A DNA stretch of 64,000 nt from a bacterium (GTDB taxonomy: Bacteria; UBP4; UBA4092; JAOAEQ01): the NCBI GenBank assembly GCA_026416715.1, contig JAOAEQ010000001.1:1-64000 (forward strand), read 5' to 3'. Within the stretch, counting starts at the first letter, position 1; each line of letters opens with the position of its first letter. Positions 28,559 through 37,484 of the stretch are shown piece after piece. The notes beneath the pieces are model-generated. The model did not search any database. It was not told where the DNA came from and worked only from the letters and a program-made list of their open reading frames with translations. Position numbers and translations under genes: made by a program.

Positions 28559-29512
28559 TTATTCTAAAATTGCCTCAAAATCAATCAGTTCAATTGGGAT
28601 AACATTTAATAATTCAGCCATAGGTATTCCGGTCGCTTGAGTTGGAGTGAACTCTAAAATCCAACCTATCGTTGGGCAGATATCGATTTGCGATCGGATT
28701 TTATTACTAACATAATTCTTTTTGAAATCCGGACCTACTGCTAAAAACATTAGATGCCGGCATCCATCGCAGTCATCTCCGTGGTGAGCGAATCCACCGT
28801 GGGTATCGCCATGCCGACCGTGGTCATTTGTTATGATTAAATCAGTATTATCCCGATAGTAAGTATCGGAAGTGATTTTACTCCAGAGATTATAAACGAG
28901 ACGGTCTGCATTGAAAATCGCACTAGTATAACTACTCCAATTACCGGAGTGACCGGCAACATCTACATCACCAAGATTAACCAAAACCAGTTTTGGATGA
29001 TAAAGGTTCATAATCGTAGTGAGTCTATCGAAAATTTCATTATCGGTACCATTTGCGGCAACCATCGCGCCATATGGAGCGCCATCGTATCCTGAGGTTG
29101 TTGTGCTATAGGAGAGGATATTCAATTTCCCTTTTCCCACCACCACCCAGGTTAAAGTAGAGTCAATTCCCTGTTGCTCGCGGTAATATTCAAAAAATGT
29201 CCGATGATATGGCCGTTGGGTTCCGTCATTAGCTATATCCTGCCACGTACCAGATTCGATACTAGCATGCCCGGAATTGGTTACCGTTATCCCGAGATTA
29301 TAGAAGCTGGTATTAATCGAACCGAGTGGTCGGAGGTCGTTCCAGATATGCGGGATAAGACAATGGTCAACATTCGATGAATTATCCCCAAACGTTTCAG
29401 TATACCGGGCACCATCTATAACAACGACAAATACATTCTGGGTTTGATATGCTCCGACTCCCGATGCGTATAAACCAATAAAACCAACTACCACAAAATA
29501 GGTTAACCGCAT
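28559..29512 (-). CDS. Secreted alkaline-phosphatase-superfamily protein with C-terminal PIELIDFEA tail
   Basis: Exported metal-dependent hydrolase of the sulfatase/phosphodiesterase/phosphatase fold. Seen: signal peptide (residues 1-21), metal and nucleophile region VVVIDGARYTETFGDNSSN with TVTNSGHASIESG near 75, LVNLGDVDVAGHSGNW near 180 and ITNDHGRHGDTHGGFAHHGDD near 230, giving the DxH/DHG metal ligands. A CDGC pair follows (HGDDCDGCRHLMF). Length 317 is short for sulfatases. The last 15 residues, VIPIELIDFEAILE, recur at the C-terminus of two NAGPA-SH3 proteins at 55.6-59.1 kb. It lies upstream of an amidohydrolase only by position, since that gene precedes it on the minus strand with a 65-base gap. 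Confidence 0.82.
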   Translation of the reverse strand: MRLTYFVVVGFIGLYASGVGAYQTQNVFVVVIDGARYTETFGDNSSNVDHCLIPHIWNDLRPLGSINTSFYNLGITVTNSGHASIESGTWQDIANDGTQRPYHRTFFEYYREQQGIDSTLTWVVVGKGKLNILSYSTTTSGYDGAPYGAMVAANGTDNEIFDRLTTIMNLYHPKLVLVNLGDVDVAGHSGNWSSYTSAIFNADRLVYNLWSKITSDTYYRDNTDLIITNDHGRHGDTHGGFAHHGDDCDGCRHLMFLAVGPDFKKNYVSNKIRSQIDICPTIGWILEFTPTQATGIPMAELLNVIPIELIDFEAILE

Positions 29513-29577
29513 AAATTTTGATTATTAATTCATTTTCCTGTATGATAATAATTTTAGCGTATTTCTTTTCCTGTGGT

Positions 29578-30351
29578 TTATCGGTTACCGAGGATTTTCT
29601 CAATATTACCAACCAATATCTGGTTGACTAACTCTTGTGAGAACGCTAAATTTTGCATAAACTGCGTATATACTTCAATAACATGTGGGATTTTTTCATA
29701 CGCAGCGTCAACGCCAAATAATAATTTTGATTGCGCTTGTTTCCAATAGACGAGATTATCGAAAAATGATGGCGGTTTATCTACTAGCGAAAATATCGCC
29801 CAGCTTAAATCGAAATATACATTCGGATTCATCGCAGCTACACAACACGCTTCATCAAACCACGGCGTACCTAGATGAGCGCCGATAATAGGTATCTCCG
29901 GAAATGCACGCGCAATTCCATCTAGATATATTGGTTGCATTGTTGCCGAATCAGTACCGTAATCTTTATCCGTTGGAATTCGGGCTGCGATTCCGGTATG
30001 AAATAAAATCGGCATTCGATACTTTGCCGCTTTTTCATAAATCGGATAGTATTCCTTTTCATTATACGGCTTACGGGGATTAATAATTTTAAGTCCTTTA
30101 AATCCTTCTTCATAAAGATAATCTACTCGGGATGGCGCATCGATACCAAGCCGAATATACCCAAATCCTACAATAAACTCTGGATATTTCTGAAACGCCT
30201 CCCGTACCGCATCATTCCCCGGCTGGGAATATTGTTCACCGCAAGCGGATAAACAGACTTTTTTTATTCCGTTCTTTTTAGCAATGTTAACCAAGGTTTC
30301 GACCGCATTCGGTTCACTGTATAAATGCTGATGTGCATCAATCAATTCCAT
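29578..30351 (-). CDS. Amidohydrolase family (COG2159-type) metal-dependent hydrolase
   Basis: TIM-barrel amidohydrolase of the decarboxylase/hydrolase branch. Seen: N-terminal metal motif DAHQHLY (residues 4-10), catalytic-strand histidines in ILFHTG (near 117) and IIGAHLG (near 155), and C-terminal metal Asp in LLFGVDAAYE (near 213). The conserved GFKGLKIINPRKPY segment binds the phosphate- or substrate-side strand. The 257 residues are close to the family's 260-290. It is cytosolic, with no signal peptide. The substrate is unknown; members include lactone hydrolases and decarboxylases. The ribosome-binding site AAAGGAAA is weakly placed. Confidence 0.85.
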   Translation of the reverse strand: MELIDAHQHLYSEPNAVETLVNIAKKNGIKKVCLSACGEQYSQPGNDAVREAFQKYPEFIVGFGYIRLGIDAPSRVDYLYEEGFKGLKIINPRKPYNEKEYYPIYEKAAKYRMPILFHTGIAARIPTDKDYGTDSATMQPIYLDGIARAFPEIPIIGAHLGTPWFDEACCVAAMNPNVYFDLSWAIFSLVDKPPSFFDNLVYWKQAQSKLLFGVDAAYEKIPHVIEVYTQFMQNLAFSQELVNQILVGNIEKILGNR

Positions 30352-30472
30352 ACCATTATTTTCCTTTCTGATAGATAACCCCGCTTTTATTCTACCTGTT
30401 TTTTGCCTAGTCAGTCAACTTTTATTAGGTGGTGTTCTATAGTAAAATGATGTAGTATAGGAATAACCGATT

Positions 30473-30799
30473 ATGCCAAACATCAGTCTTACTATTCCGC
30501 ATCACCTTAGCCGAGCAAAAGCGTTATCACGGATTAAATCGCGGTTAACTAAACTGAAATCAGAAAATCGAGAACATATCCGCGAGGTTAAAGAAGAATG
30601 GAACGGGCATATTGGCAAATTCAGCTTTCTGGCTTTAGGTATGAATTTCTGCGGGAAGATAATCGTTGAAGACAACCAAGTTCTTATTGAAGGAGAGATT
30701 CCTTTAGTGGCAATGTTCTATAAACCAGATATCGAAAAGAAAATCCGAGCAGAAGCAGAAAAGCTTTTAACCGCAGAGAAGATGAATGATTGCTGTTAA
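30473..30799 (+). CDS. Polyhydroxyalkanoate-system family small protein (PHA_gran_rgn-like)
   Basis: Member by motif of the PF09650-type family named for PHA granule clusters, though many members occur without PHA genes and their role is unknown. Seen: an N-terminal strand 'MPNISLTIPHHLSRAKALSRI', a Lys-rich helix, then FSFLALGMNFCGKIIVEDNQVLIEGEIPL and a closing helix IEKKIRAEAEKLLT. No phaC/phaR-type gene is present in the window. The last 11 codons (TAEKMNDCC region) lie within a copy of the TTAACCGCAGAGAA intergenic palindrome, so the natural C-terminus has been replaced or extended by repeat sequence. Confidence 0.7.
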   Translation: MPNISLTIPHHLSRAKALSRIKSRLTKLKSENREHIREVKEEWNGHIGKFSFLALGMNFCGKIIVEDNQVLIEGEIPLVAMFYKPDIEKKIRAEAEKLLTAEKMNDCC

Positions 30800-30855
30800 G
30801 ATGGTAAGAATATATGAAGTTATGGTTCTCAGCGTACGCTGCGAACTCTGTGGTA
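30767..30855. repeat. Palindrome of the TTAACCGCAGAGAA family extending into a coding region
   Basis: The left arm (30767-30780) is translated as the end of the PHA-type protein; the right arm includes TTCTCAGCGTACGCTGCGAACTCTGTGGTAA (30825-30855), ending just before the MacB-like permease stop. It occupies the entire space between convergent genes. Confidence 0.6.
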
Positions 30856-30863
30856 AGATAGTC

Positions 30864-32087
30864 TTATTCGTAACGAAGTGCATCAATCGGGTCGAGTTCC
30901 GCTGCTTTCCGTGCAGGATACATGCCAAAAATAATCCCTACCCCAGCAGAAATACCGAACGCCATGATTATCGCTTTCATACTGACAATCGTCGTCCATT
31001 TTGCATAGAAGGTTATCGCTTGGCCTAATCCAACACCTAGGAGAACACCAATCAATCCGCCGATGATACTGATGATTAAACATTCTATCAGAAACTGACC
31101 AAGGATATCGCGTTTGGAAGCGCCAACCGCACGACGTATCCCAATTTCTCGAGTTCGTTGGGTTACCGTTGCCAGCATGATATTCATTATTCCGATACCG
31201 CCAACTAATAGCGAGATGCCAGCGATTGCGCCCATAACGATATTAAATATCCGCTGAGTCCGTTGGCTCTGTTTCAATAATTCTTCTGGGATAACCAAGT
31301 CATAATCACCGATACCGTTATGTCGTCGCGATAACGCAGCATTAATTAAATTCGCCACTTCTTTAATATGCTCAGAATCAGTCACCTGGATATTAATTTC
31401 GTTTAATCCTTTCGACCCGCCAAACCGCATTATCGCAGTGCTAATTGGAATATAAATATCTTTATTGACATCACGTAAACTAGCCGCAGCGATACTTTGC
31501 GATACTCGCCGGTCTTGCATAACACCAATTACCGTATACCAGCTATTACTGATTTTAATTTCTTTCCCGATCGGATTTTCTAACGGGAAAAACTGTTTTG
31601 CAACTTCTGCACCAAGCACCGCTACTTTCCGCTCTTCAGCAATATCGTCGTTATTCAAAAATCTTCCCTGTTTAACCGGATAATTGGTTAACATAGGATA
31701 TTGCGGACTGGTTCCAACAATTCGCGATTTCGGAAATTTCCGACCGAGCCGCGCTTTTGAATTCACTTCTTTCACCGGAACTGAATAGACTATCAGATTG
31801 GTTAAACTTGATAGATATTGGGCATCTTCTAAGGTCAGACCATCCGGACTAAGTTGTTTTGCCCGTTCTTTTTCCGGTCCTTCCAGCTCAACTTTTTTTA
31901 TCAGGATATTATTAGTCCCCATCAATTCAATCTGGCGAATTGTTTCTTGCCGGGCGCCTTCTCCAATACTTACCATCGCAATCACCGCAGCTACTCCGAA
32001 AATCACACCCAACATCGTTAATAACGACCGCAGTTTATGACTTAATATCCCTCGTAACCCAAGTTGGATACTTTCACTGATATTCAT
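30864..32087 (-). CDS. MacB-like ABC transporter permease (FtsX fold), no ATPase domain
   Basis: Mechanotransmission-type permease with four transmembrane helices and a large periplasmic domain. Seen: N-terminal LRSLLTMLGVIFGVAAVIAMVSIGEGAR helix, the MacB_PCD periplasmic region (SRIVGTSPQYPMLTNYPVKQGRFLNNDD), and the FtsX C-terminal triplet with NIMLATVTQRTREIGIRRAVGA and FGMYPARKAAELDPIDALRYE. In many organisms a separate LolD/MacB-type ATPase is encoded next to such a permease; none is found here. It is last in a minus-strand run of TolC, adaptor, adaptor, permease and would export a peptide, lipid or small molecule across both membranes. Confidence 0.93.
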   Translation of the reverse strand: MNISESIQLGLRGILSHKLRSLLTMLGVIFGVAAVIAMVSIGEGARQETIRQIELMGTNNILIKKVELEGPEKERAKQLSPDGLTLEDAQYLSSLTNLIVYSVPVKEVNSKARLGRKFPKSRIVGTSPQYPMLTNYPVKQGRFLNNDDIAEERKVAVLGAEVAKQFFPLENPIGKEIKISNSWYTVIGVMQDRRVSQSIAAASLRDVNKDIYIPISTAIMRFGGSKGLNEINIQVTDSEHIKEVANLINAALSRRHNGIGDYDLVIPEELLKQSQRTQRIFNIVMGAIAGISLLVGGIGIMNIMLATVTQRTREIGIRRAVGASKRDILGQFLIECLIISIIGGLIGVLLGVGLGQAITFYAKWTTIVSMKAIIMAFGISAGVGIIFGMYPARKAAELDPIDALRYE

Positions 32088-32133
32088 AGATTCAAGTTAG
32101 CAGTTCGAAAAGAAAACCTTGAAAACTCTCAAT

Positions 32134-32194
32134 AAATATTCAATATTCAATATTTAATTTTCATTTTAAATTAAAATTTGCTCATTGAATATTT
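32134..32194. repeat. AT-rich palindrome between permease and adaptor genes
   Basis: AAATATTCAAT (32134-32144) pairs with ATTGAATATTT (32184-32194); the loop holds CATTTTAAATTAAAATTTG. It shares words with the AT-rich repeats at 44197 and about 51457. Confidence 0.5.
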
Positions 32195-32265
32195 TACATT
32201 GCATGTTTTTTTATCGACTCTTTCAAATCGCTAGTACCAAATTGCTCAACTATTGCCTATCTATC

Positions 32266-33588
32266 CTATTCTGCTTCTTCCTGCGGTAACAATATCTCTT
32301 CGCCACCTTGCAGCCCTCGGGTAACCATAACAAATTTATCATTTTCCTTACCCAACGTTACTTCACGCCGTTCCCGTTTCCCATCCTTTTTCTTGACATA
32401 GACAATTTGTTTCCCTTGTTCAGTTACTACCGCATCTATCGGTACATATACCGCTTGTGGAACCGTATCTAAAATAATCTCCACTTTACCCGTCATTCCC
32501 GGACGAAGCCGAGTATCGGATTTATCAAGTTTAACAGTTATTTCAAACACCTTAAATCCGCTCGATTCTTCTTCTGAAACATAACCTGCTCCTTGCGATC
32601 GGGTTCGGTCAATAGCTAAATTTCCAATCTGAGTCACGGTACCGTAGAGAATCAAATCGGGTATCGCATCAAGTCGAACGCGCACCGGTTGACCAATATA
32701 AACTTTCTGCCGGTCAGTTTCATCAACCTGTGTCATCACGACTACTTCGCGCAAATCCGGAATCATCAAAATATCGTTTCCCGGCCAGACCTGGTCACCT
32801 TCTTTAATCGGCTGCATTCGCCCGCTACGCCAAGTCTTCAAATAAACCACTAATCCGTCAGCTGGCGCAAATACCGTAGTTTTACTTAATGATTCCATTA
32901 ATTCTTTATAGTCTTTTTCATACCGGCGCGCTCTATCTTCAGTCAACTGAATATCAATTTCCTTAACGATTTCATCCGTACTCTCCGACTCTAATGCTTT
33001 CAGATAATTCGCTTCTGCGGTTTCTGCCCGCAGCTGCGCACGACGATACGCAGATTCAGTATCTTCTACCTGCCGAAGTGGAACTAATTCTAGTTTCGCT
33101 AATCGCTGCATTTTTTCATATTTCTTTCTCGCTTCTTCGAGTTGGACTTTTGCATAATCTAAGTTTGCTTTCGCTTCTTGCAAATTCAACGACCGTTTCG
33201 CCCGCGCTAACCGTTGTGATTCGAGAGTCTTTTGCAAATTCGCCTGTTGCTGTTGATACCGAAACTCCTGTTCTTTCACTTGGCGGTCTAAATCCGTTAC
33301 ATCAAACCATACTATCGGTTCACCAGCTTTGACAAAACTACCTTCCGGAACCATTTTCGTGATTTTCAATGCACCCCACGACCGTGGTATCTGCGGCGCA
33401 GTTACGGTTACCGAACGCAACGCTTGAATCACTCCGGTTTCATTTATCGCAACCACGAACTCACCTTGCTTTGCGATAACCGTGGCAGCGTCTGTTTTTT
33501 GAATTTGTTTCCGTGGAATAAACCGATATACCGCGAATGAAATGATGATGATAAGAATAAATGAAATAAATAAATGGCGTAGTTTCAT
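32266..33588 (-). CDS. HlyD/MacA-type periplasmic adaptor (second of two)
   Basis: Membrane-fusion protein of an ABC-type exporter. Seen: single N-terminal anchor helix (about residues 5-25), lipoyl half (FVVAINETGVIQ), a long coiled-coil hairpin of Arg/Gln/Ala/Glu between about 95 and 220, second lipoyl half (TTVFAPADGLVVYLKTWRSG), and the beta-barrel domain with LRPGMTGKVEIILD. It is paralogous to the adaptor encoded immediately upstream (both have the unusual 'PADGLVVY'/'PSDGIVVY...WRG/SG...EGDQVWP' block). The gap to the next gene is 178 bases and contains an AT-rich palindrome. Confidence 0.9.
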   Translation of the reverse strand: MKLRHLFISFILIIIISFAVYRFIPRKQIQKTDAATVIAKQGEFVVAINETGVIQALRSVTVTAPQIPRSWGALKITKMVPEGSFVKAGEPIVWFDVTDLDRQVKEQEFRYQQQQANLQKTLESQRLARAKRSLNLQEAKANLDYAKVQLEEARKKYEKMQRLAKLELVPLRQVEDTESAYRRAQLRAETAEANYLKALESESTDEIVKEIDIQLTEDRARRYEKDYKELMESLSKTTVFAPADGLVVYLKTWRSGRMQPIKEGDQVWPGNDILMIPDLREVVVMTQVDETDRQKVYIGQPVRVRLDAIPDLILYGTVTQIGNLAIDRTRSQGAGYVSEEESSGFKVFEITVKLDKSDTRLRPGMTGKVEIILDTVPQAVYVPIDAVVTEQGKQIVYVKKKDGKRERREVTLGKENDKFVMVTRGLQGGEEILLPQEEAE

Positions 33589-33736
33589 TAATGTAGTTCA
33601 AAGATTGACAGCGTGAAACCTATTGCAAACATTAAATTCTTGAGCTCGATACGTATCACTGGGTAATCGGAGATTATTTTGAATTTTTCTAATCTACTAA
33701 TAATTATCTCCAGTCTATCCGCTATTATTTCTATTG

Positions 33737-35194
33737 TTATCTTTCTCTACCGCCACCACCGCGTCTTCCACCAGGTATACCTGGTGGAGGACCAACCGGT
33801 GACCCCGTTGGCATTCCTGTTGGAGCGCTACCCATTTGTGATGGACTCGGTTGTGATTCTAGCTTCTTCGGCAACCCCGGTTCTTTCAACTCTTTCGTTG
33901 GATCACGTAAACAGATCGTTTCTCCGCCGTTTAATCCTTTTTCGATAATCACATAATTCCCATCATTTTTCCCAAGGATTACTTCCCGACGAACCGGCAC
34001 CTTGCTACTCATTACATAGACTACCTTTTTATCTTTATACTCGAACACGGTTTCTAATGGAACCGTAACCACATTTGTGAACCGGTCAATGATAATATCT
34101 ACTTTCACGGTCATCCCAGGTCGTAAATCATTCGAAGCACCCGATGGTTCAACATCAACAACTACTTCAAACACTTTCACGCCACTCGCTTCTCTCTGCA
34201 TCCAAAACGGGGCATCACCAGCTCCTTTATCTACCGCTAAGGTTGCAATTCGCGAAACCGTCCCTTTCAAAACCAAATCCGGTAGCGCATCAACATGGAT
34301 GATTGCTTCTTGCCCATTTTTAATTCGGGAGATATCAACTTCATCAACCTGCACAATCGCAACCATTTTCGATAAATCTGGAATTGTCATGATATTCATT
34401 CTTGGCCAGACCTGGTCACCTTCTTGAACTTTCCCGAAAGTACCGCCGCGCCAGTTCGTGCTATACACCACAATCCCATCGCTCGGCGCAGTCAATGTTG
34501 CATCTTTCAGTTGGTCTTGATACTGTTGCAACCGCCGTTGCGCTTCAGCAACACTCGCTTTCGCTTGTTGCAAATTGATTTTTGAAGATATTTCACCGGA
34601 TTTGCGGGTTTCTTCCGCTTTCGCCAGTGCTATTTCCGCATTCTGTACCGCCAATTCTGCGCCAAGCACCGCAAGTTTCGCTTCTTCTAAAGCGGTTTCT
34701 GGAGTAAGTTGCGCATCAAATAACCGTTGGGTGCGCGCAAGTTTGGTTCGTGCACTTTCTAATTCCGCTTGGGCGTTTGCTAGTTGCGATTTTGCTGATT
34801 TCACGCTCATATCATTTTGATATAAATTTAACCGTTCATTCTCTTCTGTTTTCTGATAATTCGCTTCTTCTGATTTCAGGTTTGCTTCTAAATCTTTAAT
34901 CTGCTTTTCGATTTCGGTTGTATCTAACCAGACAACTGGATCACCTTTTTTAACCGCTGTTCCTTCAGGAACCATTTTTACAATTTTCCCCTGCGTGTTT
35001 GCAGTGATATTAACCGATTTAGCAGCATCAAGTTTACCGACTTCACTAACGACAATTAAAAATTCACCTTTTTTCGCTACCGTTGTAGCAATATTCGTTG
35101 GTCTTTTACCATGTTTGTTTAGATAAAAATATACCACCACAATGAGAGCAACTATCCCTACCAGACAGCTAATTAAAATGATTTTCTTCTTCAT
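33737..35194 (-). CDS. HlyD/MacA-type periplasmic adaptor (first of two), Pro/Gly-rich tail
   Basis: Adaptor paralog of the downstream gene. Seen: N-terminal membrane anchor (KIILISCLVGIVALIVVVYFYL), lipoyl half (EFLIVVSEVGKLD; GKIVKMVPEGTAVKKGDPVVWLD), an Ala/Glu/Lys coiled coil (about 90-215), second lipoyl half (TLTAPSDGIVVYSTNWRGG), and beta-barrel LRPGMTVKVDIIID. The C-terminal 60 residues form a low-complexity Pro/Gly/Ser/Arg tail ending GGRRGGGGRER, absent in its paralog. Two related adaptors in one operon suggest a hetero-oligomeric adaptor ring or two functional states. Confidence 0.9.
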   Translation of the reverse strand: MKKKIILISCLVGIVALIVVVYFYLNKHGKRPTNIATTVAKKGEFLIVVSEVGKLDAAKSVNITANTQGKIVKMVPEGTAVKKGDPVVWLDTTEIEKQIKDLEANLKSEEANYQKTEENERLNLYQNDMSVKSAKSQLANAQAELESARTKLARTQRLFDAQLTPETALEEAKLAVLGAELAVQNAEIALAKAEETRKSGEISSKINLQQAKASVAEAQRRLQQYQDQLKDATLTAPSDGIVVYSTNWRGGTFGKVQEGDQVWPRMNIMTIPDLSKMVAIVQVDEVDISRIKNGQEAIIHVDALPDLVLKGTVSRIATLAVDKGAGDAPFWMQREASGVKVFEVVVDVEPSGASNDLRPGMTVKVDIIIDRFTNVVTVPLETVFEYKDKKVVYVMSSKVPVRREVILGKNDGNYVIIEKGLNGGETICLRDPTKELKEPGLPKKLESQPSPSQMGSAPTGMPTGSPVGPPPGIPGGRRGGGGRER

Positions 35195-35320
35195 AGTTTA
35201 AGAAAAACGCAGAATTTGATTCATTGGTTTCATGTTTGTAATCTTGCTTGAATCTAATAACCGCGTTGTGCTGCTATTGTTTCAATGTTCAATGTTCGAT
35301 ATTCGAATTTGGTTCTATTT

Positions 35321-36760
35321 TCATAAATGCGGGTCGGATGCTGTGACCCGGTCGAGGTTCGCAATTGCTCTCAAATAACTAATTAAAGCATTCGTATAAC
35401 TATTCTGCACCTCGGTATAATTATTCTGTGCACTGACCACATCCAGATATGAAACTAACGCTTCTTCATAACTTAATTTTGCTAAACGTAAACTTTCTTC
35501 CGCAGCCGCAACGCTTTTCTCAAGAATCGATAAATTCTCCTGCGCTTCAAGAACACCGAGTATCGCCTGTCTAACTTCGAGCGCGATACTTCTCCGCGTT
35601 TCTTCAAACGCAATTTCATCAAGTTTCTGCTGTGCTACCGCTTGTAGATAGCTTTCTTTTAATGAGAATCGGTTCTGCCATAACGGAACTGACCAAGATA
35701 ATGACGCTGCCCAGCTTGAATTCGATAAACTAAACGCATCACCAAAATCTGTTCCACTATCTGACCGGCTATAACTAGCATCAAAATTTATTTCCGGCAA
35801 TAACTCCCGTTTCGCAATTTTCAATTTTATTGCATCAAGCGCTAGGGTGAGTTCAGCTGCGCGGTAATCCGTCCGATTCCGATACGCTAGCGCCAGTGAA
35901 CTATCGAGATTCACTGTTCGCACAACATAGTTTATCGTAGTATCTATGGTTAATGGCGTACCCAACTCTAACCCGAGCAGATTGACAAAATTATCTAACG
36001 CACTTTCATAATTCCGTTTCGCACTTACTAACCGCGCTTGAGTTTGCGCTAGCTGAACTTCTGCCCGAATAACATCTATTTTCGCTACCAATCCTTCTTC
36101 TTTTTTCGTCTGCGCAGCTTTGAGCAGCCGTTGCGATTCATCAACTGCATCTTCGGCGATTTTGATTGACCGCTGTGCCCCGATTAGACCATAAAACGCA
36201 GCGGTTACACTATAGATGAGCGATCGTTTATTACTCTGTAATGTTCGGGAGATAGCAATTTGTTCATCATAGATTTTCCGACCGAGCGCAGTATAATAAG
36301 CATTCGTTCCACCGTAACCTTTCAATAATGGTTGCGAGAACGATAACGTTGCGCTCGAACTATATTCGGCATCACCGTTTTGGGAATGGTCAATATCTCC
36401 GGTTAAACTAGCGGTACCGCCGGTAATGAAATATTTCGATAACGAAATTCCCGCATTATCTGCCCATACGGTATCTCCGTCGCCGGAAAAACTTTCTTTT
36501 CCACTAACCGTTCCTTTTACATCCGTTTTACTTTTCGTAATCCGATAGTTCGATTCGCTGATTTTCAGCTGTTCCCGAGCTGAGCGCATATCTAGGTTGT
36601 TATATAACGCTATTTGGATACATTGGTCAAGCGATAAATTCTGATACGAACCGAGTGCTAATGTTGTCGTAGAATCACTTAGCGCAAAAGTGAAAACTGG
36701 GGTGATTAAGCTCAATAAAAATAACAAAGAACTAATTTGGTTAACTATGCGTCTCTTCAT
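35321..36760 (-). CDS. TolC-family outer-membrane channel
   Basis: Outer-membrane exit duct for the MacB-like exporter; first gene of the set. Seen: signal peptide (residues about 10-28, SSLLFLLSLITPVFTFA), OEP repeat starts YQNLSLDQCIQIALYNNLDMRSAREQLKIS and later YRNRTDYRAAELTLALDAIKLKIAKRE, and a beta-strand region SATLSFSQPLLKGYGG. The 479 residues are typical. It is distinct in sequence from the TolC at 11.5-12.9 kb, so the genome carries at least two export channels. The intergenic region to the adaptor (35195-35320) includes the phrase CAATGTTCAATGTTCGATATTCG. Confidence 0.93.
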   Translation of the reverse strand: MKRRIVNQISSLLFLLSLITPVFTFALSDSTTTLALGSYQNLSLDQCIQIALYNNLDMRSAREQLKISESNYRITKSKTDVKGTVSGKESFSGDGDTVWADNAGISLSKYFITGGTASLTGDIDHSQNGDAEYSSSATLSFSQPLLKGYGGTNAYYTALGRKIYDEQIAISRTLQSNKRSLIYSVTAAFYGLIGAQRSIKIAEDAVDESQRLLKAAQTKKEEGLVAKIDVIRAEVQLAQTQARLVSAKRNYESALDNFVNLLGLELGTPLTIDTTINYVVRTVNLDSSLALAYRNRTDYRAAELTLALDAIKLKIAKRELLPEINFDASYSRSDSGTDFGDAFSLSNSSWAASLSWSVPLWQNRFSLKESYLQAVAQQKLDEIAFEETRRSIALEVRQAILGVLEAQENLSILEKSVAAAEESLRLAKLSYEEALVSYLDVVSAQNNYTEVQNSYTNALISYLRAIANLDRVTASDPHL

Positions 36761-36923
36761 TGGTTTGAAACTCCCTATTTATTAACAAGACGTAATCTAA
36801 TGAGATTTGGTTTAACTATTTATTATATACTATTATAGAGTAAAATACGGTATGCCTGTGGAAAATATCAGAATTCGTTTGCAGAACTTCGCTGATTTGA
36901 TTACAATTATTACCAGCAAAATA

Positions 36924-37009
36924 TAACCGCAGAAACCACAGAGAAAAGAATTTTTTGATGGTAAATATGAAGAATTAATCTCAGTGACCTCTATGTGCTC
37001 TGCGGTGGA
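36924..37009. repeat. Intergenic palindrome of the TAACCGCAGA family
   Basis: Left arm TAACCGCAGAAACCACAGAGA and right arm CTCTATGTGCTCTGCGGTGG are mostly complementary. It lies directly upstream of the first EutN-type gene, ending about 26 bases before its start. Confidence 0.6.
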
Positions 37010-37034
37010 CATAATATGTTGTTTGAGGTAAACA

Positions 37035-37331
37035 ATGATTTTAGGGAAAGTTATTGGCACCGTGGTATCAACGCAGAAAGACCCGAAACTTACCGGAGGG
37101 AAACTGCTCATTGTTCAGCAATATGACGTTGAAATGAAACCGATGAATTCGTTTCAGGTTGCGCTGGATTCAGTTGGGGCTGGTGATAATGAAATAGTAC
37201 TTATTGCTACCGGTAGCTCTGCACGGCTCACGGCAGTTAGTAAAGATAAACCGATTGATGCGGTGATTATGGGTATTGTTGATACTGTCGAATTAAACGG
37301 AAAAGTGGTTTATAAAAAGTTCGAGAAATAG
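37035..37331 (+). CDS. EutN/CcmL bacterial microcompartment vertex protein (BMC-P), copy 1
   Basis: Pentameric protein that caps the vertices of bacterial microcompartment shells. Seen: family start MILGKVIGTVVSTQKDPKLTGGKLLIVQ, central VGAGDNEIVLIATGSSARLTAV, and C-terminal PIDAVIMGIVDTVELNG; 98 residues, the usual length. A GAGGT ribosome-binding site precedes the ATG. A second BMC-P gene follows 153 bases later, separated by another palindrome. No BMC-H/BMC-T hexamer or signature enzyme is present in the 64 kb, so either the main BMC locus is elsewhere or these proteins work alone. Confidence 0.93.
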   Translation: MILGKVIGTVVSTQKDPKLTGGKLLIVQQYDVEMKPMNSFQVALDSVGAGDNEIVLIATGSSARLTAVSKDKPIDAVIMGIVDTVELNGKVVYKKFEK

Positions 37332-37344
37332 AAATCATAAGACT

Positions 37345-37431
37345 TTAACCGCAGAGACCGCAAAGACCGTAGAGAAAAGAGTTTATTCCGTTAAATAGTT
37401 CTCTGTGCCTTCTGCGTTCTGTGCGGTAAAA
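37345..37431. repeat. Intergenic palindrome of the TTAACCGCAGAGA family between the two BMC-P genes
   Basis: TTAACCGCAGAGACCGCAAAG against CTTCTGCGTTCTGTGCGGTAAA; the nearest relative of the copy at 36924. It is followed by GATTCCGATTC...GAGATTCGGATTC (37432-37468), a direct-repeat phrase resembling one at 49477-49515. Confidence 0.65.
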
Positions 37432-37484
37432 GATTCCGATTCTATTTCAGATTTCGAGATTCGGATTCAGAATTTGGTGTAATT

